A DNA stretch of 36,666 bases from Ureibacillus galli (GTDB lineage Bacteria > Bacillota > Bacilli > Bacillales_A > Planococcaceae): positions 1 to 36,666 of the forward strand of contig NZ_JACSQA010000034.1 in the NCBI RefSeq assembly GCF_014836845.1. The letters run 5' to 3'. Below, piece after piece: positions 24,198 through 31,960 of this stretch. The position numbers and the translations under genes were made by a program. The notes beneath the pieces were generated by a model. That model worked only from the letters and a program-made list of their open reading frames with translations, searched no databases and was not told the origin of the DNA. The first letter of the stretch is position 1. Each line of letters begins with the position of its first letter.

Positions 24198-24601
24198 ATG
24201 AAAAAAATATTGATTTTATTAATTTTAATATTAGGTATTGCTGCATTTCTATTTTATAAAAATGTACCCATCATGACAGCTGCAAGAGAAAATGATGTTT
24301 GGGATTTCTTTGTAGAAAAGGACTTCAAAGACTCTAAATATTTACAAGGTGTACTTTCTCAAAAAAATAAAAACGATGAGATCACTGTAAACTATTTAAA
24401 TATCCTAGATAAACAGAATGACACCACTATAATTGCTTATGATGCAGATGATATAAAAAATGCAGATATTGAAGGGTATAGGTGAATTTCAAACCCTTCT
24501 ACTTAGAATCCCCCCTAGGTAATAAAGTTGAAAAAGAAAGTCCTTACACGTTAGAGATTACTTATACAATAAAGAACGAAACTTATACAGATAAAATTTA
24601 A
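24198..24601 (+). pseudogene. YxeA-like small secreted protein, frameshifted
   Basis: Starts MKKILILLILILGIAAFLFY, a signal peptide or membrane anchor, then KNVPIMTAARENDVWDFFVE and ends at TGA 24483-24485 after ADIEGYR. One base shifted, the frame continues VNFKPFYLESPLGNKVEKES then YTLEITYTIKNETYTDKI and stops at 24599-24601. One missing A in TAAGG (to TAGG) near 24480 would join the halves into about 134 residues. The size, the signal and a charged beta-rich body fit the YxeA/DUF1093-like secreted proteins, but I am not sure of the family. No good ribosome binding site is seen (GAGGCATTGAA before the ATG is weak). Confidence 0.55.
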
Positions 24602-24735
24602 TTCAAATAAAAAAGTAGCCAGTTGGCTTCATTTTTAATTTAGATAGAACTTAAAATTTCAGTATTATCTAATCAATAAGATTATTCACAACGATAGATC
24701 AATGATCCTATTTTTTTATTGAAAATAAGACTATA

Positions 24736-24763
24736 TTGACAAATTGAAATTAATCTATAAAAT
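24736..24763 (+). promoter_or_regulatory. Promoter of the T-box/permease unit
   Basis: TTGACA (24736-24741), 16 bases, TAAAAT (24758-24763): a strong sigma-A match about 35 bases before the T-box stem I. Confidence 0.7.
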
Positions 24764-24796
24764 AATAAACAATTCGAAAAATATTTGCAAAATGAA

Positions 24797-25085
24797 ATAT
24801 AAGAACAAAGGCTATGAAGAGAAATAGTAGCAATCATGTTAACAGACAGAAAGTGACCGGTTGATGAGAGGTGCATGTTGAACAATTGTGAATTCATCTT
24901 GGAGCTGTGTACTGAAAAGGGTTTCCTTAGTAGGCTACACCGGTTTGGCATCCGTCATTATGTGCTAAAGTATCGTCGGAAATGACCGTACTTACGAAGA
25001 TAAGCAATGTGAGTTGCTTATGAATTAAAGGTGGTAACACGAGTTGAATCGTCCTTTTGGTTAATCCAAAAGGGCGTTTTTTTTT
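24797..25085 (+). promoter_or_regulatory. T-box riboswitch, probably tRNA-Phe
   Basis: All landmarks of a T-box leader are present: stem I with GAAGAGAAATAGTAG at the 5' side and ACCGGTTGATGAGAGG in the apical part, the T-box AAAGGTGGTAACACGAG (25027-25043), and a terminator (25050-25060 with 25066-25076, nine T). The specifier position, directly after GAA in the specifier loop, reads TTC (24893-24895, Phe). The antiterminator bulge TGGT should pair with ACCA, matching a tRNA with A at the discriminator, as tRNA-Phe has. Uncharged tRNA would open the permease unit. A shift by three would read ATC (Ile), which I hold less likely. Confidence 0.85.
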
Positions 25086-25149
25086 ATTCCTTTGTTTTTA
25101 TCTAACTTGCAATATGAGAATATCAGTACTATTTAAGGAGGAATGCATT

Positions 25150-26496
25150 TTGAGCGAAAATAAAAAGCTTCAAAGAGGTTTAAGCAACCGACATATCCAA
25201 TTAATTGCCCTTGGTGGTTCCATTGGAGTTGGCTTGTTTTATGGTTCTAGTGCAACCATTCAAATGGCGGGACCATCGATTTTACTTGCCTATTTAGTAG
25301 GTGGATTAGTTATCTTCACCATTATGAGGGCACTAGGAGAAATGGCTGTAGAGGAACCTGTATCGGGTTCATTTAGTACATATGCCAATCGCTATTTAGG
25401 TCCTTTTGCAGGCTATTTAACAGGATGGACTTATTGGTTTATGTGGATCGTCGTTGGAATGGCCGAAATAACGGTAGTCGGTGTGTATGTGAATTATTGG
25501 TTCCCAGATATTCCCCAATGGGTAACAGCCCTTGCAGTTCTCATTCTCATTACAATCGTAAACCTTGCGAATGTAAAAGCTTTCGGAGAATTTGAGTTTT
25601 GGTTTGCGATGATTAAAGTAGTCGCTATTATTGGAATGATTATTCTCGGATTAGGCATTATTTTCTTTGGCATTGGAAACGAAGGTCAGCCAATTGGTTT
25701 TGATAATTTATGGTCCCATGGCGGTTTCGTACCAAATGGTTTTGAGGGCATATTAATGTCCCTAGTACTTGTGATGTTTTCCTTTGGTGGTGTTGAGTTA
25801 GTCGGGATTACAGCAGGGGAGGCAAAGGATCCTCAAAAATCGATTCCTTCCGCTATTAATAATGTTGTTTGGAGAATATTAATCTTCTACATCGGTGCAT
25901 TAGGCATCATGATGATTTTATATCCGTGGGATGAAGTTGGATCCAACGGAAGTCCTTTTGTATTAATCTTTGATAATGTCGGTATTCCTGGAGCTGCCCA
26001 TATTATTAATTTCGTTGTCATAACAGCAGCATTATCAGCGTTTAATAGTGGCTTGTTCGGTTCTGGAAGAATGCTTTACAATTTATCATTACAAAATAAT
26101 GGACCAAAGATTTTTAAAACCCTTAGTAAAAATGGTAGTCCGAGACGGGGGATACTATTCTCCTCATTGTTTTTATTAGTAGCCGTTGTTTTAAATTATA
26201 TTGTTCCTGAAAAAGTATTTTTATATATTTCTGCAGTGGCAACAGTAGCGGTGATTACGAGCTGGACGATTATTCTAATTACACAATTAAAATTTAGAAA
26301 ATCAAAAACGAAAAGGGAAGCGGAAAAAATTAAATTTAAAGTACCGTTTTATCCACTTTCAACTTATTTAGCCCTTATGTTCTTAGCCCTTGTCATTGTT
26401 TTAATGGCCTTTATTCCGGATATGCGCATTGCATTATTTGTAGCACCTGTTTGGTTCTTCATTCTTTATATTGGCTATAAGATGAAAATCAAGTAA
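25150..26496 (+). CDS. Amino-acid permease (APC family, aromatic-type)
   Basis: 448 residues from TTG 25150, 8 bases behind AAGGAGG; the longer frame upstream runs through the T-box terminator and is not used. Twelve membrane helices of the APC/AAT family with the signature LIALGGSIGVGLFYGSSATI in helix 1 and the conserved GRMLYNLSLQNNGPK loop, plus VELVGITAGEAKDPQKSIP. It imports an amino acid with protons. The likely Phe specifier of the T-box points to phenylalanine or other aromatic amino acids. It is followed 81 bases later by a NUDIX gene and then a MOSC gene on the same strand with no terminator between. Confidence 0.9.
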   Translation: MSENKKLQRGLSNRHIQLIALGGSIGVGLFYGSSATIQMAGPSILLAYLVGGLVIFTIMRALGEMAVEEPVSGSFSTYANRYLGPFAGYLTGWTYWFMWIVVGMAEITVVGVYVNYWFPDIPQWVTALAVLILITIVNLANVKAFGEFEFWFAMIKVVAIIGMIILGLGIIFFGIGNEGQPIGFDNLWSHGGFVPNGFEGILMSLVLVMFSFGGVELVGITAGEAKDPQKSIPSAINNVVWRILIFYIGALGIMMILYPWDEVGSNGSPFVLIFDNVGIPGAAHIINFVVITAALSAFNSGLFGSGRMLYNLSLQNNGPKIFKTLSKNGSPRRGILFSSLFLLVAVVLNYIVPEKVFLYISAVATVAVITSWTIILITQLKFRKSKTKREAEKIKFKVPFYPLSTYLALMFLALVIVLMAFIPDMRIALFVAPVWFFILYIGYKMKIK

Positions 26497-26515
26497 CGGA
26501 TAATTTGTTAGAGAG

Positions 26516-26549
26516 GGAATCATGAACCTTTTATTGAATAATGAAGAAG
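26516..26549 (+). repeat. Direct repeat before the NUDIX gene
   Basis: GGAATCAT then, after a few changed bases, CTTTTATTGAATAATGAAGA (26528-26547). It matches 26995-27029 before the MOSC gene, with 21 of 22 identical bases in the core (26528-26549 versus 27008-27029). Confidence 0.7.
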
Positions 26550-26577
26550 CGTATTTTTCATAGGAGGTTCACTTTAG

Positions 26578-26985
26578 ATGGCTACACCAAAACATATTAT
26601 TTCGGCTGCAACGATTGTCTTAAATGATGATAATGAGATTTTATTGATTAAAGGTCCACGTAGAGGCTGGGAAATGCCAGGTGGTCAAGTAGAAGAAGGG
26701 GAATCTTTGAAGGACGCCGCCATTCGAGAAACGAAAGAAGAATCCGGCATTGATATTGAAATTACGAAGTTTTGTGGCATCTTTCAAAATGTTAAAGGGT
26801 GTATATGCAATACATTATTTTTAGGTAAACCTATCGGGGGAGTGCCAACTACCAGTTCTGAAAGTTTAGAAGTAGGTTATTTTCCGATCCATCAAGCATT
26901 AGAAATGGTCACTTGGAAAAACTTCAGCCAAAGAATCGAATACTGCTTAAATGATGACCTTCAACCTTTTTACATTGAATTTTAA
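26578..26985 (+). CDS. NUDIX hydrolase
   Basis: 135 residues. The NUDIX box is complete: GGQVEEGESLKDAAIRETKE then ESGI, i.e. GX5EX7REUXEEXGU, preceded by the usual strand-loop GPRRGWEMP. Enzymes of this family cleave nucleoside diphosphates linked to another moiety, using Mg bound by the REXXEE glutamates; the short core without extra domains gives no hint of substrate. ATG 26578 lies behind AGGAGG. A repeat shared with the MOSC gene leader precedes it, and it probably belongs to the T-box-controlled transcript. Confidence 0.9.
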   Translation: MATPKHIISAATIVLNDDNEILLIKGPRRGWEMPGGQVEEGESLKDAAIRETKEESGIDIEITKFCGIFQNVKGCICNTLFLGKPIGGVPTTSSESLEVGYFPIHQALEMVTWKNFSQRIEYCLNDDLQPFYIEF

Positions 26986-26994
26986 CCTTTAAAA

Positions 26995-27029
26995 GGAATC
27001 ATTTACACTTTTATTGAATAATGAACAAG
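26995..27029 (+). repeat. Direct repeat before the MOSC gene
   Basis: Second copy of the repeat at 26516-26549; core CTTTTATTGAATAATGAACA (27008-27027). Confidence 0.7.
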
Positions 27030-27065
27030 TATGGTGTTTAAAAAAGTTGAGGAGGGTTAGGTTCA

Positions 27066-27605
27066 ATGTACGGAAAGGTTTTAGCGGTCAGTTTAAGTAG
27101 TAAGCATACCTTTAGTAAAGAAAATCAAGAGCGTATCCAGTTGGTAAAAGGGTTAGGGGTGGAAGGTGATGCCCACTCGGGTTCTACGGTGAAACATCGC
27201 TCGAGGGTTGCCCAAGATCCTAACCAACCAAATTTAAGACAAGTGCATTTAATTCAAAGCGAGTTGTTTGAAGAGTTAAAAGACGATTTTACGGTAGAAC
27301 CTGGTCAAATGGGTGAAAATATTACAACCGTGGGCATCAATCTGCTCGAACTACCTACTGATACAAAATTATACATAGGGGAGAAGGCTATTGTTCAAGT
27401 AACGGGATTACGTAATCCGTGTGCTCAAATTGATAACTTTAAACCCGGTTTGTTAAAAGTGGTCGTAGAGAAGGATGCCGATGGAAATATCATACGAAAA
27501 GCAGGAATTATGGGTATTGTTTTGGAAAGCGGTGAAGTAAAACCGGGAGATGCCATCCGAGTTGAATATCCTTCGAAGCCATATAAAAAACTCGAACGGG
27601 TATAG
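27066..27605 (+). CDS. MOSC-domain protein (YiiM/YuaD-like)
   Basis: 179 residues forming a single MOSC domain: GLGVEGDAHSGSTVKHRSRV, QVHLIQSELFEEL, PGQMGENITTVGINLLELP and the family's conserved Cys in TGLRNPCAQIDNF, then AGIMGIVLESGEVKPGDAI. MOSC proteins bind molybdenum cofactor or sulfur on that Cys; standalone members are involved in reduction of N-hydroxylated compounds or sulfur carrier work. ATG 27066 follows GGAGGG. Last gene of the permease-NUDIX-MOSC unit, closed by the terminator at 27673. Confidence 0.9.
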   Translation: MYGKVLAVSLSSKHTFSKENQERIQLVKGLGVEGDAHSGSTVKHRSRVAQDPNQPNLRQVHLIQSELFEELKDDFTVEPGQMGENITTVGINLLELPTDTKLYIGEKAIVQVTGLRNPCAQIDNFKPGLLKVVVEKDADGNIIRKAGIMGIVLESGEVKPGDAIRVEYPSKPYKKLERV

Positions 27606-27672
27606 GCTCAACCAATCACACGATTTGCCATGAAAAAATATACGCAAGACGCTACATTAAGTAGAATAAAAC

Positions 27673-27707
27673 AACGCTGCATCCTATTTAATAGTTTGCA
27701 GCGTTTT
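27673..27707 (+). terminator. Terminator of the permease-NUDIX-MOSC unit
   Basis: AACGCTGCA (27673-27681) pairs with TGCAGCGTT (27697-27705), 15-base loop, TTTT following. Confidence 0.75.
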
Positions 27708-27807
27708 ATCGTTTTATTTGGAAGGTTGACAACCTATATTACCTTCGCCTTTTTCAAGTGCTGATTTTAATATTAAGAAAATAAGATTAGAATTATTTAG
27801 AGACTTC

Positions 27808-27840
27808 AAAAAAAAACAGCGGAAATAGTTATTCCGCTGT
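27808..27840 (-). terminator. Terminator of the lipoprotein gene
   Basis: ACAGCGGAA (27816-27824) pairs with TTCCGCTGT (27832-27840); nine A on the left give a U-run on the minus strand. Confidence 0.85.
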
Positions 27841-27862
27841 CTAAAGTATGAATCCTTATTGC

Positions 27863-28468
27863 TTATTCCGTTTCTATATCTTCTAAATCATCTGGATATA
27901 CCATTTCATCAAGTACTTCATCAGTTGCTTCATCTTTTACCGAAACGGTTACTTTATAATCATCTGGATTTGCTCCATCATAAAGTTGGTACATCGCACC
28001 AGAGATACCTAAGCCAAGTGCTACAAATCCATCCATACTATTTTCATAAGCTGCTTTATCAACTACTACAGTAAAGTCCGTGAACTTATCGTTATGGGCA
28101 ATATCTTTAATCGATGCATAGTCTCCACTTGTTTTCATTTCTTCGATAGATTCTTTAATCGATGTTTCTATTTCGTTCATCAATTCTTTATGTTTCGATT
28201 TTGACATTTTAAGAGTAACGGAACCGTCATCATTTTTTGTCACCTTATCGATACCATCAGCTTCAGCATCTGCAATCATCGTATCAATATCTTCTTCTCC
28301 CTCAAACATAGAAGCAGGTAACGTTACTTCAACATTTAATAGACCTTTGTCTACATTAAGGCTTTCTTCTTTCGTTTCTTCATTAGCTTTTGTATCTTGC
28401 TTATCGTCCGAACAAGCAGTTAATAAAGCAATCATTAATAAAAATAGTATGTATGAAATCTTTTTCAT
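27863..28468 (-). CDS. Secreted lipoprotein, unknown function
   Basis: 201 residues from the second ATG (28468), 7 bases behind AAGGAGG. Signal and lipobox: MKKISYILFLLMIALLTACS, Cys at residue 19. The linker after the Cys is rich in Lys, Asp and Glu (SDDKQDTKANEETKEES). The mature domain (about 40-200) starts LLNVEVTLPASMFEGEED, has a helical middle (KHKELMNEIETSIKESIEEM) and ends very acidic. I know similar Bacillus lipoproteins of the antigen-like kind but no function. Monocistronic with its own terminator, and divergent from the second T-box leader. Confidence 0.8.
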   Translation of the reverse strand: MKKISYILFLLMIALLTACSDDKQDTKANEETKEESLNVDKGLLNVEVTLPASMFEGEEDIDTMIADAEADGIDKVTKNDDGSVTLKMSKSKHKELMNEIETSIKESIEEMKTSGDYASIKDIAHNDKFTDFTVVVDKAAYENSMDGFVALGLGISGAMYQLYDGANPDDYKVTVSVKDEATDEVLDEMVYPDDLEDIETE

Positions 28469-28599
28469 CATATGTCCTCCTTGGGCGTTTATAAAACTAT
28501 CGAAATAGTCCGATTACTATTATACAGTTGTTTTAGCTTATTCTTAGATTTCTAAAAATTTGAAATAATGTCATGATGTAGTGGTGAATAAAAATACGG

Positions 28600-28628
28600 T
28601 TTACATAGCGTATGAATCCTTGTAGTAT
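28600..28628 (+). promoter_or_regulatory. Promoter of the second T-box leader
   Basis: TTTACA (28600-28605), 17 bases, TAGTAT (28623-28628): a fair sigma-A promoter just before stem I of the T-box. Confidence 0.55.
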
Positions 28629-28637
28629 AGGACTAAT

Positions 28638-28918
28638 AATGAAAAAGCGATGAAGAGAAGAGTAGATAAATGATTTCTTTTCAGAGAGCTCCTGAATGGT
28701 GAGAATGGAGTAAGAAAGATTTATTGAAGCAAGCCTCTGAGTATCATATCGTAATTTAAAGGTAGATATGGCGGGAGCTCCCGTTATCGAGCTAGGGTAT
28801 AAAACATGTACCTAATAAGGTTAATATGGCGACATATTAATAAACTGGGGTGGCACTGCGATTAAAAATCTCGTCCCCAAGACTTTACATTGTAGAGTCT
28901 TGGGAACGGGATTTTTTT
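28638..28918 (+). promoter_or_regulatory. T-box riboswitch, Ser or Ala
   Basis: Stem I begins around GCGATGAAGAGAAGAGTAG and includes CAGAGAGCTCC and AATGGTGAGAATGGAG in the upper part. The T-box GGGGTGGCACTGCG is at 28847-28860. The terminator (about 28866-28884 with 28896-28914) ends in seven T. The specifier loop reads GAA then GCA (28729-28731, Ala) then AGC (28732-28734, Ser). By position after GAA it is Ala, but the antiterminator bulge TGGC should pair with a tRNA that has G at the discriminator, which fits tRNA-Ser and not tRNA-Ala; I favour Ser. The leader controls the MFS gene. Confidence 0.85.
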
Positions 28919-28948
28919 ATTTTTAATCATAAAAAGGGGGATAAAGAA

Positions 28949-30178
28949 ATGAACTTAAAGAAAATGGAATCTTGGAAATATCCGTCTATCTTATTATTTG
29001 GTATTGGTGTTTCAAACATTGGAGATTGGATTTATTTTCTTTCTCTAAATTTAATCGTTCTAAATATGACAGATTCTCCACTTGCTGTGTCCATATTGTA
29101 TATCATCAAACCTTTCGCTACTTTATGTACAAATTTCTGGGCAGGAAGTATGATTGATCGATTGAATAAAAGAAAATTAATGGTTTTCTTAGATGTATTC
29201 AGAGCGTTACTAATCGCTTTATTACCGTTCTTTTCGTCTATTACGCTCCTATACATGTTCGTTTTTCTTCTAAATATGGCGAGTTCCATATTTGGCCCAA
29301 CATCCATGACATACATTACAAAATTAATTTCACCCGAAAAACGAAAGCAATTTAATTCTCTTCATAGTTTAGTAACATCGGGTGCTTTCTTAATTGGTCC
29401 CGCTATTGCAGGATTCTTATTTTTAGTCGGAACTCCAACATTAGCGATTTATATTAATGCCATCGCATTATTTCTATCAGGGATTATTACATTATTTATG
29501 CCAGACTTAGAAAAGGATAGTATAAACACTTCAACTGATAACATGATCACGCTAGAGACAATGAAAAGGGATTGGTCCGTTGTTATCGATTTCAGTCGTC
29601 AATTTCGCTACATAATGACTATTTATATTTTATTTAGTTCGGTCATGATGATTATGGCCAGCGCTGTCGATTCCCTTGAGGCAGCGTTTGCAAAAGAAGT
29701 GTTATTGCTATCCGACGGACAGTACGGATTTTTAGTTTCAATTGCAGGGGCAGGGATTATGATTGGAGCGATGGTGAACGCATTAATTGTAAAAAAGGTT
29801 CAACTATCTGTATTAATCGGTATGGGCCCTCTGCTTGTATCAATTGGTTATGTGATTTATGCTTTTTCAAATTCCTTTTCAGTAGCTGCAGTTGGCTTCT
29901 TTTTCCTCGCTTTTTTTAATGCCTTTGCAAATACTGGATTTCTAACGTTTTATCAAACGAATATACCGGTTGAAATAATGGGGAGAATCGGAAGTATTTA
30001 TAATTTAATACAAGCGTTGATGATCATTCTGATGACAAGCGTGATGGGGGTGATGGCACAAGTACTATCAATTCAGTTTGTTGTCATTATAGGTGTTTTC
30101 ATCATGTTAGTAGTTTCGATCATTTTGTGCCTATTTAGCCTACATCCTTCCAAAAGGGAAGTAAGAGTTAAAGAATAA
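28949..30178 (+). CDS. MFS transporter, exporter-like (MFS_3/EntS-Mef type)
   Basis: 409 residues from ATG 28949, 8 bases behind GGGGG. Twelve membrane helices. The start ILLFGIGVSNIGDWIYFLSL, then PLAVSILYIIKPFATLCTNF, motif A as AGSMIDRLNKRKLMVFLDVF, and FGPTSMTYITKLISPEKRKQ are typical of the MFS_3 branch that contains the EntS siderophore exporter and Mef macrolide efflux pumps; amino-acid importers are not common there. Substrate unknown. It is the only gene behind a T-box leader, so it is made when a particular tRNA lacks its amino acid. It could move an amino acid or peptide, or expel a compound that blocks tRNA charging. Confidence 0.85.
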   Translation: MNLKKMESWKYPSILLFGIGVSNIGDWIYFLSLNLIVLNMTDSPLAVSILYIIKPFATLCTNFWAGSMIDRLNKRKLMVFLDVFRALLIALLPFFSSITLLYMFVFLLNMASSIFGPTSMTYITKLISPEKRKQFNSLHSLVTSGAFLIGPAIAGFLFLVGTPTLAIYINAIALFLSGIITLFMPDLEKDSINTSTDNMITLETMKRDWSVVIDFSRQFRYIMTIYILFSSVMMIMASAVDSLEAAFAKEVLLLSDGQYGFLVSIAGAGIMIGAMVNALIVKKVQLSVLIGMGPLLVSIGYVIYAFSNSFSVAAVGFFFLAFFNAFANTGFLTFYQTNIPVEIMGRIGSIYNLIQALMIILMTSVMGVMAQVLSIQFVVIIGVFIMLVVSIILCLFSLHPSKREVRVKE

Positions 30179-30201
30179 TTGAAAAACCCTCTTTCTAATA
30201 A

Positions 30202-30231
30202 GTTTCTATTGTAAACTTTGTAAATAGAAAC
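30202..30231. terminator. Hairpin behind the MFS gene
   Basis: GTTTCTATT (30202-30210) pairs with AATAGAAAC (30223-30231), 12-base loop, AT-rich and without a proper T-run. A weak terminator at best. Confidence 0.35.
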
Positions 30232-30359
30232 ATTGATAATTTCTTGGAAGTTTCCAATAGATTCATCGAAAATATCATCTAAATAGGATGATAGAATTAA
30301 AATTAAATTATTTTAAAAATTTTCCATAGGTATTTTGACTAAAATTTTGTCATTGAACA

Positions 30360-30415
30360 TTTACAACCGATTCATTCCCAATTAATACAGAACACGTAAT
30401 CTACTAACGTAATAT
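30360..30415 (+). promoter_or_regulatory. PhoP-box-like repeats and -10 of the phosphatase
   Basis: Three hexamers at exact 11-base steps: TTTACA (30360), TTCATT (30371), TTAATA (30382), each separated by 5 bases. PhoP of Bacillus binds TT(A/T/C)A(A/C/T)A-type hexamers in this spacing. A possible -10, TAATAT, is at 30410-30415, 22 bases further on. Confidence 0.45.
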
Positions 30416-30443
30416 AAATCATATTTTTTAAGGAGAGGTTTTC

Positions 30444-31787
30444 ATGTTTAAAAAAGTTGGTCTAATTGCGTTAAGTACAGGACTTGTTCTATCAGGAGTA
30501 GGTTTAAGTACTGCCGATGCTGCAAAAAAAGATGCTTCCCAAGGGAAACAAAATGGAAATAAAGCAGTGGAAAATGTTATTTATATGATTCCAGACGGAT
30601 TCGGTGCAAATCACGCTGCCAATTACCGTATTTTCAAAGGGGAAGAAGCTGTATGGGATACCCACATTAAAGGAATGTACACTACTTTTTCTGCCAATGC
30701 GGATATTACAGATTCAGCTGCTGCAGGTACAGCGATGTCGACTGGTTTTAAAACAAACAATGGTGTCATTGGGTTAAATCCAGAAGGAAATAAGCTAAAA
30801 ACGATTCTGGAAGCATCAGAAGAAGCGGGTAAATCTTCAGGTTTAGTTGCCACGTCTACCATTACCCATGCAACGCCTGCTAGTTTTGCATCCCATGTAG
30901 AGCACCGTAGCAACGAAACTGAAATTGCTCGCCAATACATTCAAGAAAGTGATGTCGATGTGATTTTAGGTGGTGGTAAAAACAACTTCTTACCAGCTTC
31001 AGAAGGTGGTAAACAAGCAGAACTAAACTTAATCGATGAGGCACAAGAAAAAGGGTTCCAATTTGTTGAAAACCGTGACCAATTAAAAAATATTGAAAAC
31101 GTTGATGTGGAAAAGGGAGAAAAATTACTTGGTTTATTCGCAGGTGAAGCCCTTGCGCCTGAATTTGACCGTGTTGATACGGAAGAACCTAGCTTAGCTG
31201 AAATGACAGAAACAGCCATTGATACTTTAAGCCAAGATAAAGATGGTTTCTTCTTAATGGTAGAAGGTAGCCAAATTGACTGGGCTGGTGAATCCAATGA
31301 TGCGGCGTACGCAATGCATGAAACAAAAGCATTTGAAGAAGCAGTTCAAGAAGCGATTGAATTTGCAAAAGAAGATGGCAATACGTTAGTAGTTGTTGCT
31401 GGAGATCATGAAACGGGTGGTATGTCCGTCGGTTCATCTTCATCATCCAATACGACGGCTGATGTTCTAAATAATGTAACAGCTACCGGTGATTTTATGG
31501 CGAGTCAATTAAACGAAGATCGTTCGAATGTAAAAGAAGTGGTATTACAATACACTGGTATAGAATTAACAGATGCAGAAGTTACTACTGTTCAACAAGC
31601 AGAAGAAGCGAAATCAGCGATCAATAAAGTTATTAGTGAACGTGCAGGTATTGGTTGGACAAGATATGGTCACACTGCAGCACAAGTTCCTGTCTTTGCA
31701 TTCGGTCCGAAATCAGATAAATTTGTAGGGTTCCACGATAATACCGACTTACCACAAATTATGAAGGATGCAATGAAACTTAAATAA
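30444..31787 (+). CDS. phoA: Secreted alkaline phosphatase
   Basis: 447 residues. Signal peptide of about 26 residues (MFKKVGLIALSTGLVLSGVG then LSTADA). Catalytic and metal motifs of the PhoA family: IYMIPDGFGANH (Asp51), ITDSAAAGTAMSTGFKTNNG with the nucleophile Ser91, MVEGSQIDWAGESNDA, VVAGDHETGGMS and RYGHTAAQVPVFAFGP. It cleaves phosphomonoesters outside the membrane with two Zn and one Mg. Similar to B. subtilis PhoA/PhoB. ATG 30444 lies behind AAGGAGAGG. PhoP-like boxes upstream suggest induction by phosphate limitation. Single-gene unit with its own terminator. Confidence 0.95.
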   Translation: MFKKVGLIALSTGLVLSGVGLSTADAAKKDASQGKQNGNKAVENVIYMIPDGFGANHAANYRIFKGEEAVWDTHIKGMYTTFSANADITDSAAAGTAMSTGFKTNNGVIGLNPEGNKLKTILEASEEAGKSSGLVATSTITHATPASFASHVEHRSNETEIARQYIQESDVDVILGGGKNNFLPASEGGKQAELNLIDEAQEKGFQFVENRDQLKNIENVDVEKGEKLLGLFAGEALAPEFDRVDTEEPSLAEMTETAIDTLSQDKDGFFLMVEGSQIDWAGESNDAAYAMHETKAFEEAVQEAIEFAKEDGNTLVVVAGDHETGGMSVGSSSSSNTTADVLNNVTATGDFMASQLNEDRSNVKEVVLQYTGIELTDAEVTTVQQAEEAKSAINKVISERAGIGWTRYGHTAAQVPVFAFGPKSDKFVGFHDNTDLPQIMKDAMKLK

Positions 31788-31810
31788 TTCTAATAGACCG
31801 TAAGCATAAT

Positions 31811-31859
31811 AGATTGTAGGCGAAAACGATAGAAATCGGGATTGTCTACAGTCTTTTTT
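31811..31859 (+). terminator. Terminator of the phosphatase gene
   Basis: AGATTGTAG (31811-31819) pairs with CTACAGTCT (31846-31854, one G-U pair), with a small inner stem, and runs into seven T. Confidence 0.75.
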
Positions 31860-31960
31860 GTGAATAGGAAAAGAAAGGGGAATTTTTTTGCATTATAATT
31901 AGTACCAAGTCATAATAGTAAGTGTTAAAAAGATTTTAATCTAAAATGAGGTGAATTAGA

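Noticed and set aside
25057-25149. Longer N-terminus for the amino-acid permease
   Set aside because: These codons lie in and behind the T-box terminator. The AAGGAGG site serves the TTG at 25150, where the family's N-terminus begins.
30623-31446. Long antisense frames opposite the alkaline phosphatase
   Set aside because: Frames created by the codon use of the phosphatase gene; low-complexity products and no ribosome binding sites.
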